64,000 nt of DNA from DASPHG01 sp963849605 (GTDB lineage: Bacteria; Actinomycetota; Thermoleophilia; Solirubrobacterales; Thermoleophilaceae): the NCBI GenBank assembly GCA_963849605.1, contig CAWKHX010000015.1, positions 868,001-932,000 on the forward strand. Direction: 5' to 3'. Below the pieces are notes generated by a model. The model was not told the origin of the DNA. It saw only the letters and a program-made list of their open reading frames with translations, and did no database searches. Positions 25,821-34,998 of the stretch are shown piece by piece (positions within the stretch are counted from its first letter, which is position 1; every line of letters begins with the position of its first letter). The position numbers were made by a program, and so were the translations under genes.

Positions 25821-27526
25821 TTGCTCACGTCCTCGGCGAGCTTGCCGTTGTCGAGCCGGACGAGGCCGAGCTTGTCCAGCATCTCCTTCTCGTTCTCGCC
25901 CTTGTAGACGAGCGGGTCGAATGTCGGCTGGCCCTGCGCCGTGCGGCGCATGTGGTCGACGAGCTTCGTCCACGCGAGATCCGTCTTCGCCTCGAGCGCC
26001 AGCGTCGCCGGGTCGGTGCTCGTGGCCTGCGCGCTGACCGGGTCCTCGGCCGGCGCGCCGTTCTCGGCGTGCAGGTCGGGCACCTCCTGGAGCTCGCACG
26101 GCTGGTCGGGCCGGAACTTCGGCCGGTAGTCCGCGAGCGGGCTGATCGGCCGCACGCCCTCTACCGGGAAGAGCTGACTTGAGAAGTAGTCCTCGCCGGT
26201 TTCGCCCGTCGTCACGAGCTGGGCGGGCCCGCCGCCGGCCTGGACGCGGAAGAACGACGAATTGCCGTCGAACAGGCGGCTCTCGCCCGCAAGCCCGACG
26301 AACGCGCGCTGCTGCTGCTTGAACCAGGGCTCGTCGCTGTTGTCGACCTCGGGGTCGTCGCTCGCGAAGTCGGGGTCGGGGATCGGCTCCTTCGCGAACG
26401 GCACCAGCACGTTGTTCTGGCAGGCCGAGAGCGCGCGTGTGTAGCGGAAGGTCTTCGTTGAGCCCTTGTTGAGGTGGATGATGTCCGGGACCGCGCCACG
26501 CAGGTCGGCGGCGAGCCCCTGCAGCTCGTTCTCCGACACGAGCGCGCGGAGCTGACGCACGAGCGGGATCTGCGCGTCGAGCGTCGGCGACGCGGCGCGC
26601 GTGCCGGGGAGCGCGTCGCGGGCGAACGCACGCAATGACGGCAGCGCGCTGTTCAGCGACTGGAGCGCCGGCCGCCCGACCTTCAGGACGTCGCGCAGCT
26701 GCGGGATCGTCGCCTTCAGGTTGTCCTCCTGGACGGCGAAGGCGGCGACGGTGCGGTTCAGGTTCGTCACGAACCCCTTGAGCGCGTTCTCGTTGCGCGA
26801 GAGCGCGCCGAACACCTTGCCCTGGCCCTTGAGCAGGCGCGAGAGGTCGTGGTTCTCGGTTCCGAGGTACGCCTCAGACACCTGAGCGCTGTCGCGGTAG
26901 GCCCTCTCCCAGTACCGGATCGCCTCGTTGAAGCCTGCCGCGCCGGCGCCCTTAAGCGCGGTTGAGAGCTCGTCGAAGATGATCCGGAAGTCCTCGCGCT
27001 GGTCGCGGCGCAGGACGTCCTGCAGCACCTGGTGCTGCTGCGTGGGGAAGTCGGCCTGGTTCGGCGGGAGCGTCTCGCCGGACGGGAGCTCCTCGGCCGA
27101 GGGGCTGCCCGGGTGGAGCTCGACGAAGTAGTTGCCCTCGAGGAAGATCCGGTTGCGGATCTTGATCGTCGCGTCCTCCTTGACCGGAAGCCCCTCGTCG
27201 TCGATCTGCATCGTGACCCGGGCGAACGACTCGTCCGCGTGCTCCGGCAGAAGATCGCGCTCGTCGCTCGGGATCGGCTCGACGTTTGTGACCTTGCCGA
27301 CGTCGACGCCCGCGACGCGCACGGGCGAGCGCTGCTTCAGGTCGTTCGCCGACCGCACCACGAAGTTCAGCTCGTACGGGTCGGCGAACGGGTTCGCCTT
27401 CGTGTAGGCGAAGTACGACACGACCGCGAGCAGGACGGTCGCGATCGCGCCCGCCGCGAACGGCGACAGCGCGTGGCGGTGCCCGGGGCGCTTGCCGAGG
27501 ATCTCGCTGTACGGGAGCCGCGGCAT
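25817..27526 (-). CDS. MCE-family protein (fourth gene of the mce operon)
   Basis: MlaD/MCE protein of 569 aa, the largest in the set. Membrane helix at about residues 23-42; MCE domain with PVRVAGVDVGKVTNVEPI and IFLEGNYFVELHPGS; a long helical region to about 360; and an extra C-terminal domain with CQNNVLVPF and several acidic stretches. The ATG overlaps the previous stop by one base (TGATG). Confidence 0.9.
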   Translation of the reverse strand: MPRLPYSEILGKRPGHRHALSPFAAGAIATVLLAVVSYFAYTKANPFADPYELNFVVRSANDLKQRSPVRVAGVDVGKVTNVEPIPSDERDLLPEHADESFARVTMQIDDEGLPVKEDATIKIRNRIFLEGNYFVELHPGSPSAEELPSGETLPPNQADFPTQQHQVLQDVLRRDQREDFRIIFDELSTALKGAGAAGFNEAIRYWERAYRDSAQVSEAYLGTENHDLSRLLKGQGKVFGALSRNENALKGFVTNLNRTVAAFAVQEDNLKATIPQLRDVLKVGRPALQSLNSALPSLRAFARDALPGTRAASPTLDAQIPLVRQLRALVSENELQGLAADLRGAVPDIIHLNKGSTKTFRYTRALSACQNNVLVPFAKEPIPDPDFASDDPEVDNSDEPWFKQQQRAFVGLAGESRLFDGNSSFFRVQAGGGPAQLVTTGETGEDYFSSQLFPVEGVRPISPLADYRPKFRPDQPCELQEVPDLHAENGAPAEDPVSAQATSTDPATLALEAKTDLAWTKLVDHMRRTAQGQPTFDPLVYKGENEKEMLDKLGLVRLDNGKLAEDVSK

Positions 27527-29053
27527 CAGGGAACGTCCTTCAGGTTCTCGACGCCCGCCCAGCCCGCGGTCGTCGGCCCGGCAAGGCCGGGGATGTTCGA
27601 GTCGGCGACGATGTGGTTGCCGCCCAGCTCGTCAGCGGAGACGCCGTAGCGCGATCCCGTGATCAGCCGCTCGAGGTAGCCGCGCTGGCCGGTCTGGCAG
27701 TCCGCGTTCCCGGCCGCGTCGATCGCGGGACCGTACGGATGCGTGTGCAGCGTCTCCAGCGGGCCCGCGCCGGGGGTTGCCGCGCCGATCGCGGGCTCGT
27801 CGGGGGGAAGGTCGACCGGCTTCTCACCGGTCGAGTCGGAGAGCCGGTTGTCCTGGCTCGAGTTGTCGGAGCGGAGCAGGACGCGCTGGATCGTGCCGCC
27901 GCGCACCGGCTCGGAGACGTGCTCGCCGATCGAGGTCCAGTAGTAGTTCCAGTAGTTGCAGACGGTCTGGTAGGGCGCGACGTACTCGACGAGCGGCGCG
28001 ACGACCGAGAACGCGTCGTCGAGGTCCTGGAGTGCGAGCAGCGTGCTCGGGTTGGCGGCGGCCTCATAGAGGGCGTCGAGCACACCCTCGGTCCGCTCGT
28101 ACAGCGCCGGTGCCTTCTCGAGCACCGGCGTGCCGACCTCGAGCGCCTTGGCGAGGATCGGGGCGGAGCGGTCGAGCTCGTCCGCGACCGGCTGCAGCCG
28201 CCGGAAGAGGATCTCCGCGTCCGCGAGGAACGGCTCCTGGACCGGGAAGCTCCTGATGCCGGCGTCGAGCGTGTCGGGTGAGCGCTCGATCGTCTGTCGC
28301 AGCGCCTCGGGGTCGCGCGAGAGCGCCTCGAAGGTGGTGGCCATGTTCTCGAACAGCTGCGCGTAGGTCTCCGCGACGGGCGCGATCTGGCCGGAGAAGC
28401 GCCGCAGCTCGACGAACAGCCGGTCGAGCCGGACGCGCGGGGTCGGAGAGCGTCCGGAAGACCGGCTCCGCGTGCGTCAGGAACGGGACGAAGTTCCGGA
28501 TGATCTGGTTGATCGCGACGCCGCGGCCGGCGAACGCCGTGCCGAATCCCTCGAGCGCCGTGCGCTGGTTGTTCCGCGTCTCCTCGTCGAACGTGCTGAA
28601 GAAGTCCTCGAGCTCGATCGACTCGGTCGAGTTCTTCAGCGGGATCGTGTCGCCCGCCGAGTAGCCCTGCGCGCTGTTGCCGGGCGTGAGCTCGACGTAC
28701 TTCAGGCCGAGCGGTGAGCGCGGCCTGACTTTTACGAAGGTGTCGAGTGGCAGCGGCTCGACGTCCTTGTCGAGCTTCATGTCGATCACCGCGATCGTGT
28801 CGCCGGTCTTCTCGTCGATCGCGGGCCTGATCTTCTCGACGAGGCCGACCCGGCGGCCGCCGACCTGGACGTCGTTGCCGTTGACGAGGTTCGAGCCGCC
28901 GTGCAGCTCGGCGGACACGTCGTAGGTCGGGACGAACGGGAGCCCCTGGTTCGCGTTGTACGCCAGGAAGACCGCGACGATCGCGATCAGCACCGTGACG
29001 GCGCCCACGAGCACGGGGCTGGCGACTATCGATGATGCGGGGCGGCGGCTCAT
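27526..29053 (-). CDS. MCE-family protein (third gene), interrupted by a +1 frameshift
   Basis: MlaD/MCE protein split in two frames. The first (from 29053) has the membrane helix at about 12-30, DVQVGGRRVGLVEK and SPLGLKYVELTPGN; after LSDP the sense continues in another frame (RVRLDRLFVELRRFSGQIAP) to the stop at 27526. One extra base in the four-G run at 28439-28442 explains it; removing it gives a single protein of about 508 aa. It overlaps its neighbours by 4 and 1 bases, so the operon is otherwise intact. Confidence 0.85.
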
Positions 29054-30690
29054 GGCGATAGGAGGTAGTCGAGGAGCGTTTCCGGCGTGTCGTTCGTCCC
29101 GAGCTCGGGCGGCTTCGGGGCGGTCGGCGTCTTGGTGATGCCGTCGAGCAGGTCCTGGATCTGCGGCGGCAGGGTGATCTGCGGCTTCGAGATGTCCCGC
29201 TGGCCGGGCAGCGGAGGCGCTTCAGGCTCCCCTCGGCCGCGCCTGCGGCCGAGGCCGCTCCGGTCGTCGGTGTTGGCAGTCGCGCCGACGCCGGCGCCCT
29301 CACCCTCGAGCGCCTCGAGCGTGCAGAGGTCCTTCCCGTTGTGGATCAGGCTCGTTGGGCCCTCGGCCTTGTCCGGCACCTGCGCCTCGATGCACGGCTG
29401 GTACGGCCCGACCCCAGTCGAGCAGAGCTCGATCAGCTCGACGGTGGGGTTGTTCTGGTACGCCGAGCAGTCGTTGCGCAGGACGACGATGCGCAGGAAG
29501 TGGCTCATCTGGTCGAAGCCGTTGATCCCCAGCGTCTGCCAGTAGACGTAGTTGAGGATCGCCTCCATGCCAGTGAAGCCCTCGCCCTCCTGCGCTGCCG
29601 TCTTGTCCGGCGCCGGTGGGGCGAGTCGCTCGTGGAGCGGGTCGTCCTCGACCGAGCGCTCGCGGTCGTCGATCGTCTGGAGGAACTGCCGCAGCGGCTT
29701 CGCGAGCCGCGGCGCGTCCTCAGACAGCTCGCGCAGCTCCGCGATCTCCTCCGCGGACTCGGTGAGCGCCTTCCGGCCGACCACGGCCATCTCCCCGAGC
29801 GCCCGCGTGGAGCCGCGCGAGACGTTCGAGAACCCCTCGAGCGGCGTCAGCAGGCGGTGGAAGTCGGGCGCCGCGGCGTGCATGCGGCGCAGGAACGGGA
29901 TCTGCTCGCTCGCTGTCGCGTCGAGCTGAGCGAGCGTGGGCCGCAGCTCGCCGAGGAAGGTCGGCAGCTTGTTCCACTGCGCCTGGAGGCTGTCGGCGCG
30001 CGACGCCTGGATCTCGGCCGTCTCCATCGCCTCCTGTGCCCAGCGCGAGAGCTGCTCCTTCTTTGGCTCGACCGCCGCGCTGACCTTGTCGGCGTCCGTG
30101 ATGAAGTCGCGGATCGTCTCGTTCTGGCGGTCGAGGATCTCGAGCGTCTCGTTGACCTCCTTGAGCGCGGGATGCGCGCGCTTGATGACCTCGTTCAGCT
30201 CCTCGGGCCGGCCGGCAAGGCCGACGCCGAGCTCGGAGAGCAGGAGCCGGAAGCGCTCCCTGTACGGGCGCCGCATGACGCTCGCGATCAGGTCGGGCGG
30301 GATCGACGAGCTGGTGCGCTCGACGGGGATGGTGCCGCCCTCGGGGATCTCCTCGTCCGCCTTGCCGACCTCGCAGTCGACGTAGTACTCGCCGATCAGC
30401 GACTGGTTGCGGACGCGGCACTCCGAGTCGGTGCGCAGCGCGTCGAACCCCGGCTCCGCCACCTCGACCTCGACGAGGACCTTGTACGGCTCCGTGTCCG
30501 TCAGCTCGAACTTGTTGACCGTGCCGGCGCGGACGCCGCCGATCTTCAGGTCCCCGCCCTCGACGAGGCCGAACGCGTTGTCGAACTCGACCCAGTACTT
30601 CTTGCCCTCGGCATCGCTCGAAGCGCCGGTGAACACGACCGCGGCGAGGGCCGCGCCGAGCAGGACGAGGATCGAAGCCGCGCGCCTCAT
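29050..30690 (-). CDS. MCE-family protein (second gene of the mce operon)
   Basis: MlaD/MCE protein of 546 aa. A short N-terminal membrane helix (about residues 5-22) is followed by an MCE domain (DLKIGGVRAGTVNKFEL, SLIGEYYVDCEVG), a long helical part (about 140-330), and a C-terminal region with four or more Cys and a Pro-rich end. It overlaps the genes on both sides by four bases. Confidence 0.9.
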   Translation of the reverse strand: MRRAASILVLLGAALAAVVFTGASSDAEGKKYWVEFDNAFGLVEGGDLKIGGVRAGTVNKFELTDTEPYKVLVEVEVAEPGFDALRTDSECRVRNQSLIGEYYVDCEVGKADEEIPEGGTIPVERTSSSIPPDLIASVMRRPYRERFRLLLSELGVGLAGRPEELNEVIKRAHPALKEVNETLEILDRQNETIRDFITDADKVSAAVEPKKEQLSRWAQEAMETAEIQASRADSLQAQWNKLPTFLGELRPTLAQLDATASEQIPFLRRMHAAAPDFHRLLTPLEGFSNVSRGSTRALGEMAVVGRKALTESAEEIAELRELSEDAPRLAKPLRQFLQTIDDRERSVEDDPLHERLAPPAPDKTAAQEGEGFTGMEAILNYVYWQTLGINGFDQMSHFLRIVVLRNDCSAYQNNPTVELIELCSTGVGPYQPCIEAQVPDKAEGPTSLIHNGKDLCTLEALEGEGAGVGATANTDDRSGLGRRRGRGEPEAPPLPGQRDISKPQITLPPQIQDLLDGITKTPTAPKPPELGTNDTPETLLDYLLSP

Positions 30691-32144
30691 TCGGGGGCCA
30701 CGACCGATCGGTCGGACTCGAGGCAGCCGAGCTGCTCCCGCTCCTCGTCGGACCAGACGTTCGAGCCATCCGGCGCGGGCGCCTCCGCCGCGCCCGGGCA
30801 GCGCTTGTACTGATGGATGTTGGCGAGCTCCTGGAAGACGTTGTCCTGCTCGTCGATCGGAATCGGCGTGCCGGTGCTGAGCGTGAAGGCGTTGACGTAG
30901 GTCTGCGAGCGCGAGAAGCTGCCGAGCGCGTCGTAGGCGCCTGTCTGCGAGAAGTCGTCGAACCAGGACAGGAAGTCCGGCGTGTACGGCCTGCCCTGCG
31001 CGACGATCGAAGCGGAGTCGCGGAAAGCCTCGGCTGCCTCGGGGAACGATCCGCGCTTGCGGCCCAGGTCGACCGGGCCGGTGCCGAAGTCGATCTGGCG
31101 CTCCTCGGTGTCGACGGCGATGTCCGCGAGCGGCGGGTACGTCCGGTTGAGCTCGAGCAGGTCGTTCGCCGGCCCGGGGGACCCGGTGAGGCGCGCGAGG
31201 TCGCGGACGGTCGGCATGGCCTCGTTCGCGAACGGCCGCAGCTCGTCGAGGTACGGGCCGAGCTTGCGCGCGACCGGCTTCGACGCCTCGACGAGAGGAT
31301 CGACGTCATCGAGCGCGGCACGGAGGTTCACGTAGGTCGAGTTCGCCGTGCGCATGAAGTCCGGGAACCGCCCGACGAGCTCGGCGAGCGCCTCCTTCTC
31401 CGAGCCGAGCGCGCGCGTCGTGCGGTTCAGGTGGTTCACGAGCGGGCTGAGCTCGCCCTCCTTCTCCGCCAGTGCCGTCACGAGCCGCGACGAGTCCTGG
31501 AGGAACCGCTCGAGCACCGGCGGGTCGTAGGTCAGCTCGCGGAAGAGCCGGCTGGCCGCCGACAGGTTCGTCTTCAGGTACGGGAGGCCGCGGTTGGCGT
31601 CGTCGCCGACACCCGCGTACTGGCGCGCCCCGCCGCGGAAGAACCCCTGGATCGACTCGCGCGTCTTCTTGTCGAAAATGCTGAAGAACGTGTCGATCTC
31701 GACCACGGAGGTGGTCCGGTCGGACGCGATCACGGCGCCGTCCTCGAGCATCTCCTGCTTGCCCTCTGCGGCGTCGCTCTCGCTGGCCGACGGCAGATGG
31801 ACCTCGATGAAGCGGTTGGCGACCGACGACAGCGACCCGGGGCGAATCACGAGGCGCGAGCCGGCCGGCAGCGGCGCGTAGTCGTCCTCCACCTCGAACT
31901 TGACCTCGGCCTCGCCGTCGTCGGTGATCTTGAAGGCGGTCACCTGGCCGATCTGGACGCCGCCGAGCTCGACCAGGTTGCCCTTGACCAGCTGTCCGGC
32001 GTTGATGAAACGGGCCTTCAGCGCGTAGCTGTCGCCGCCGCTCCCGAACAGGAGCAGGGCCACGAGCACGGACGCGGCGATAACCGCCGCCATTGCCGCG
32101 AATCTGGTGGTTCCGCTTCTGTGCGCCTCGGCGGCGCTAGGCAT
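30687..32144 (-). CDS. MCE-family protein (first gene of the mce operon)
   Basis: MlaD/MCE protein of 485 aa. The membrane helix is near residues 16-34, the MCE domain has VELGGVQIGQVTAFKI and SVANRFIEVHLPS, followed by helices and a Cys-containing tail (KRCPGAAEAP, QLGCLES). It begins a chain of six MCE genes, each overlapping the next by 1 or 4 bases. The ribosome-binding context of its start is odd: the Shine-Dalgarno sequence sits 16 bases upstream and suits an out-of-frame ATG at 32154 instead. Confidence 0.88.
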   Translation of the reverse strand: MPSAAEAHRSGTTRFAAMAAVIAASVLVALLLFGSGGDSYALKARFINAGQLVKGNLVELGGVQIGQVTAFKITDDGEAEVKFEVEDDYAPLPAGSRLVIRPGSLSSVANRFIEVHLPSASESDAAEGKQEMLEDGAVIASDRTTSVVEIDTFFSIFDKKTRESIQGFFRGGARQYAGVGDDANRGLPYLKTNLSAASRLFRELTYDPPVLERFLQDSSRLVTALAEKEGELSPLVNHLNRTTRALGSEKEALAELVGRFPDFMRTANSTYVNLRAALDDVDPLVEASKPVARKLGPYLDELRPFANEAMPTVRDLARLTGSPGPANDLLELNRTYPPLADIAVDTEERQIDFGTGPVDLGRKRGSFPEAAEAFRDSASIVAQGRPYTPDFLSWFDDFSQTGAYDALGSFSRSQTYVNAFTLSTGTPIPIDEQDNVFQELANIHQYKRCPGAAEAPAPDGSNVWSDEEREQLGCLESDRSVVAPE

Positions 32145-32166
32145 GCTCGACCATCGTGTTCCTCCC
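32137..32166 (-). promoter_or_regulatory. Shine-Dalgarno plus five-codon open frame at the mce operon start
   Basis: GGGAGG (32166-32161) lies 6 bases before an ATG (32154) that opens the frame M-V-E-H-A-stop, ending inside the first MCE gene (ATG 32144). Either a leader mini-ORF couples translation, or a one-base error near 32139 hides the true start. Confidence 0.4.
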
Positions 32167-32229
32167 GACCCCCCGGGCGTGCGCGGAATCTACCTTTTCG
32201 GGCGGCGCTCGCGCGCCGGTTGGGGGCGC

Positions 32230-32502
32230 TCAGCGCTGGGACGCGCCGCGCACGAGGAGCGCCATGCTCACGAGCACCGCGGCGAAGCCGACGGCGCGCG
32301 CGAGACCGACCATGTAGGCGAGCCCGTCGCGGTGCGACTCGATGACGTCGGCCAGGTCGGCACCCGGGTACTGGAAGCCGGCGATCACGAAGACCGTGGC
32401 GGCGGCGAGCGACGCCCGCGCGCACAACGGCAGGCGGCGCCAGTCGAACGCCGCGAAGGCGACGAAGACGAGCGCGAGCACGAATAGAGGGCCGAAGGTC
32501 AT
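32230..32502 (-). CDS. Small integral membrane protein upstream of the mce operon
   Basis: A 90-residue protein with about three hydrophobic segments (residues 3-18, 28-45 and 63-84) separated by a loop DLADVIESHRDG. No family recognised. It lies on the mce strand 85 bases before the first MCE gene and could be co-transcribed. It is not a YrbE permease (too short). It is divergent from the catalase-like gene. Confidence 0.6.
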   Translation of the reverse strand: MTFGPLFVLALVFVAFAAFDWRRLPLCARASLAAATVFVIAGFQYPGADLADVIESHRDGLAYMVGLARAVGFAAVLVSMALLVRGASQR

Positions 32503-32581
32503 GCGAGTTCACGTCAACCATCGGCAATTCAGACTCGTAACGCAACCCTCCGGTCGGACCCTCTGACACCCCCCGTTCGGA

Positions 32582-32587
32582 TAGGGT
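32582..32587 (+). promoter_or_regulatory. -10 element TAGGGT, leaderless start of the catalase-like gene
   Basis: TAGGGT ends 7 bases before the GTG at 32595; no Shine-Dalgarno sequence is present. Confidence 0.5.
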
Positions 32588-32594
32588 CGATTGC

Positions 32595-33527
32595 GTGGAG
32601 GCTTCGGTTCCCGAGCAGATCGTCGACGCGATCCACGACCTCAGCGGGCGTCATGCGGGCACCCGCGCCGTGCATGCGAAGGGCGTCGTCTGCGAGGGCA
32701 CTTTCACGGCGACGCCGGAGGCCGCCGGGCTCACGCGCGCGGCGCACATGCAGGGGGATCCCGTGCCCGCGACGGTGAGGTTCTCGAACGGCGGCGGGGA
32801 CCCGTCCGCGAAGGACTCGTCGAAGGACGGCCGCGGCCTGGCCGTGAAGCTCTACCTCGAGGACGGGAGCCGAACGGACATGGTCGCCATCACGCTGCCG
32901 CGCTTCTTCGTGCGGACCCCGGAGGACTTCCTCGAGTTCACGCGCTCGCGCAAGCCCGATCCCGAGACGGGCCAGCCGGACATGGCGAAGATCGGCGCGT
33001 TCCTCGAGGCGCATCCCGAGGCGCTGCCCGCGATCCAACACGCGCTGTCGCAGCCCGCGCCGGCGAGCTACGCGCAGCTCGAGTACCAGGGCATCCACGC
33101 GTTCAAGTGGATCGCTCCCGACGGCGAGGAGCGCTGGACCCGCTTCACCTTCCGGCCGCTCGCAGGAGAGGCGGGGATCTCCGACGAGGAGGCCGCCGAG
33201 CGCTCGCCGGACTATCTCCAGGAGGAGATCCGCGAGCGGCTCGCGCGCGAGCCGGTCGAGTTCGAGCTCGAGGTCACGATCGCGCAGGAGGGCGACGACC
33301 CCGACGATCCGACCGAGCCGTGGCCCGACGACCGCGAGCGTGTCGTCGCCGGCACGTTGCGCATCGAGGGGCTCGACACGAAGCGCGAGCGCGACGGCGA
33401 CGTGCTCGTGTTCGACCCCACGCGCGTCACGGACGGGATCGAGCTGTCGGGGGACCAGATCCTCCGTGTGCGGCCCGATGCGTATGCCGTCTCGGTCGAG
33501 CGCCGCAGCGGCGTCCGCCGCTCGTGA
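32595..33527 (+). CDS. Catalase-related haem peroxidase (SrpA/minicatalase-like)
   Basis: A 310-residue member of the short catalase family. The distal region RAVHAKGVVCEGTF supplies the catalytic His, FSNGGGDPSAKDSSKDGRGLAVKL contains the conserved Asn/Arg region, RFFVRTPEDFLEF follows, and the proximal region is DPTRVTDGIELSGDQILRVRPDAYAVS. These proteins usually act as peroxidases on organic or hydrogen peroxide; there is no signal peptide. It overlaps the LOG gene as GTGA. Confidence 0.87.
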   Translation: MEASVPEQIVDAIHDLSGRHAGTRAVHAKGVVCEGTFTATPEAAGLTRAAHMQGDPVPATVRFSNGGGDPSAKDSSKDGRGLAVKLYLEDGSRTDMVAITLPRFFVRTPEDFLEFTRSRKPDPETGQPDMAKIGAFLEAHPEALPAIQHALSQPAPASYAQLEYQGIHAFKWIAPDGEERWTRFTFRPLAGEAGISDEEAAERSPDYLQEEIRERLAREPVEFELEVTIAQEGDDPDDPTEPWPDDRERVVAGTLRIEGLDTKRERDGDVLVFDPTRVTDGIELSGDQILRVRPDAYAVSVERRSGVRRS

Positions 33528-34212
33528 GCGAGCGCCCGCGCACCCTCGACGAGGAGATCTTCGAGGCGGACAGCCCTCGGGTCGCGTCGCTGCTCAGCGA
33601 CGAGGACCGCGTCGAGCGGATCGAGAACGAGCTGTGGGCCGGCTTCAACGGGCTGGCGGACGTCGGGCGCGCCGCCGTCATATTCGGTTCGGCGCGCACC
33701 CCGCCCGACGACCCGATGTATGCGGCCGCGCGCGACGTCGGCCGCCTCCTCGGCGAAGCCGGGTTCGCCGTGATCACCGGTGGCGGCCCCGGGATCATGG
33801 AAGCGGCGAACAGAGGCGCTGTGGACGCCGGCGTCGAGTCGGTCGGGCTCAACATCGAGCTGCCGTTCGAGCAGGGCATGAACCCGTGGGTCACGCTCGG
33901 AGATCCAGTTCCACTACTTCTTCACGCGCAAGCTGATGTTCGTCCGCTACGCGTCCGCCTGGGTGATCTTCCCCGGGGGCTACGGCACGCTCGACGAGCT
34001 CTTCGAGCTGCTCACGCTGCTCCAGACCGGCAAGGCTCGCCAGTACCCGGTCGTGCTCGTCGGCAGTGAGTACTGGCGCGGGCTGTGTGACTGGCTGCGC
34101 GACGATGTGCTCGCGCCCGGGGCGCATCTCGCCCGAGGACCTGGAGCTGTTTCGCGTGTGCGACGACCCCGCCGAGGTGGCGGAGACCGTCAGGCTCGCC
34201 TCAGGGCGATAG
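33524..34212 (+). CDS. LOG-family protein (TIGR00730), interrupted by two frameshifts
   Basis: Lysine-decarboxylase-like Rossmann protein, a family that includes cytokinin riboside 5'-monophosphate phosphoribohydrolases. The first frame carries VIFGSARTPPDDPMY and TGGGPGIMEAANRGA; the motif GGYGTLDELFE is in a second frame after 33901-33902 (HYFFTRKLMFVRYASAW). A third frame takes over after the four-G run at 34119-34122 and ends VRLASGR-stop at 34212. Both changes are +1 insertions; correcting them gives about 228 aa, the usual length. It converges with the next gene, overlapping by 12 bases. Confidence 0.82.
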
Positions 34213-34908
34213 GAGCGGGCCGAGGGTCGTGTCCCGCAGGACCTGCGCGTCGTCGGCGCGCTCGCGCTTCTCGATCCGACGGAGGTCCGCTCGCAGTCGC
34301 TGCTCGATCTGGCGAACCGGCTCTCCGGTTGCGGACGCCGGCGTCGCGTCGATCGGATGGGTGCTGCCGCCGCTGAGCAGGAGCGTCCCGGCGAGGCCGG
34401 CGAGGAATATGAGCAGCACGGCCGCCGCCGCCGCGGGCGACGGCAGGCGCAGCCCGAACCGGGGCAGGCGGCGAGGGCGGCGCGGTGCGCGCTCGGCCGG
34501 CGGCGTCCACAGATGCACGCTCCAATCGGCGTCGAAGCGCGCGCCGGCCTTAGCGACCGTCTCGCTCCGCAGCCAGCCCACGCCCACCAGGCGCGCGACC
34601 TTGAGATCGGTCGGCTCCGGGCTCGCATTCGCGCGCTCGTGGGGCCCACCGAGGGCAAGGGCGTAGAGCAGCTCCAGCACGTCAGCGTCCGGCGCGCCCA
34701 GCGCCGGCGGCCAGCGCAGGATCCTCAGGAACGCGGTCTGGGTGGCCTCCGCGGCCGCCTCGACCGACCCCATGACGGAGAGCGCCGTGGCGAAGACCTC
34801 GTGCGAGTAGTGGTCGTAGAACCGCACGAACGCGGCCCCGTCGCCACCGGCTGCCCGACGCGCGAGTTCCGCGTCACGAGGCAGCAGATCGATGACAGCG
34901 GGCGGCAT
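34201..34908 (-). CDS. Membrane protein with a sigma-70 region 2-like domain
   Basis: A 235-residue protein. Residues 12-65 (LARRAAGGDGAAFVRFYDHY...ATQTAFLRILRW) resemble ECF sigma factor region 2, but the sigma-4 (-35-binding) region is absent. The middle is Arg/Pro-rich, one membrane helix lies near residues 160-182 and a short charged tail of about 45 residues follows. It may be a membrane-bound regulator or a diverged sigma fragment. TACTGT, 6 bases before the ATG, suggests its own leaderless promoter. Confidence 0.6.
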   Translation of the reverse strand: MPPAVIDLLPRDAELARRAAGGDGAAFVRFYDHYSHEVFATALSVMGSVEAAAEATQTAFLRILRWPPALGAPDADVLELLYALALGGPHERANASPEPTDLKVARLVGVGWLRSETVAKAGARFDADWSVHLWTPPAERAPRRPRRLPRFGLRLPSPAAAAAVLLIFLAGLAGTLLLSGGSTHPIDATPASATGEPVRQIEQRLRADLRRIEKRERADDAQVLRDTTLGPLLSP

Positions 34909-34914
34909 AACTCG

Positions 34915-34920
34915 ACAGTA
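34915..34920 (-). promoter_or_regulatory. -10 element TACTGT for the sigma-2-like gene
   Basis: On the minus strand TACTGT ends 6 bases before the ATG at 34908. Confidence 0.45.
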
Positions 34921-34998
34921 CCCTCAAGACCGAATTAATTCTCGCCTTTCCCGAGTTTGCGTGGTTCACACCTCCGTGGCGAGGGGTACGGGAGCCGT

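Noticed and set aside
26212..26631. Arg/Ser-rich frames inside the mce genes
   Set aside because: Typical out-of-frame shadows of GC-rich coding sequence with no start signals.
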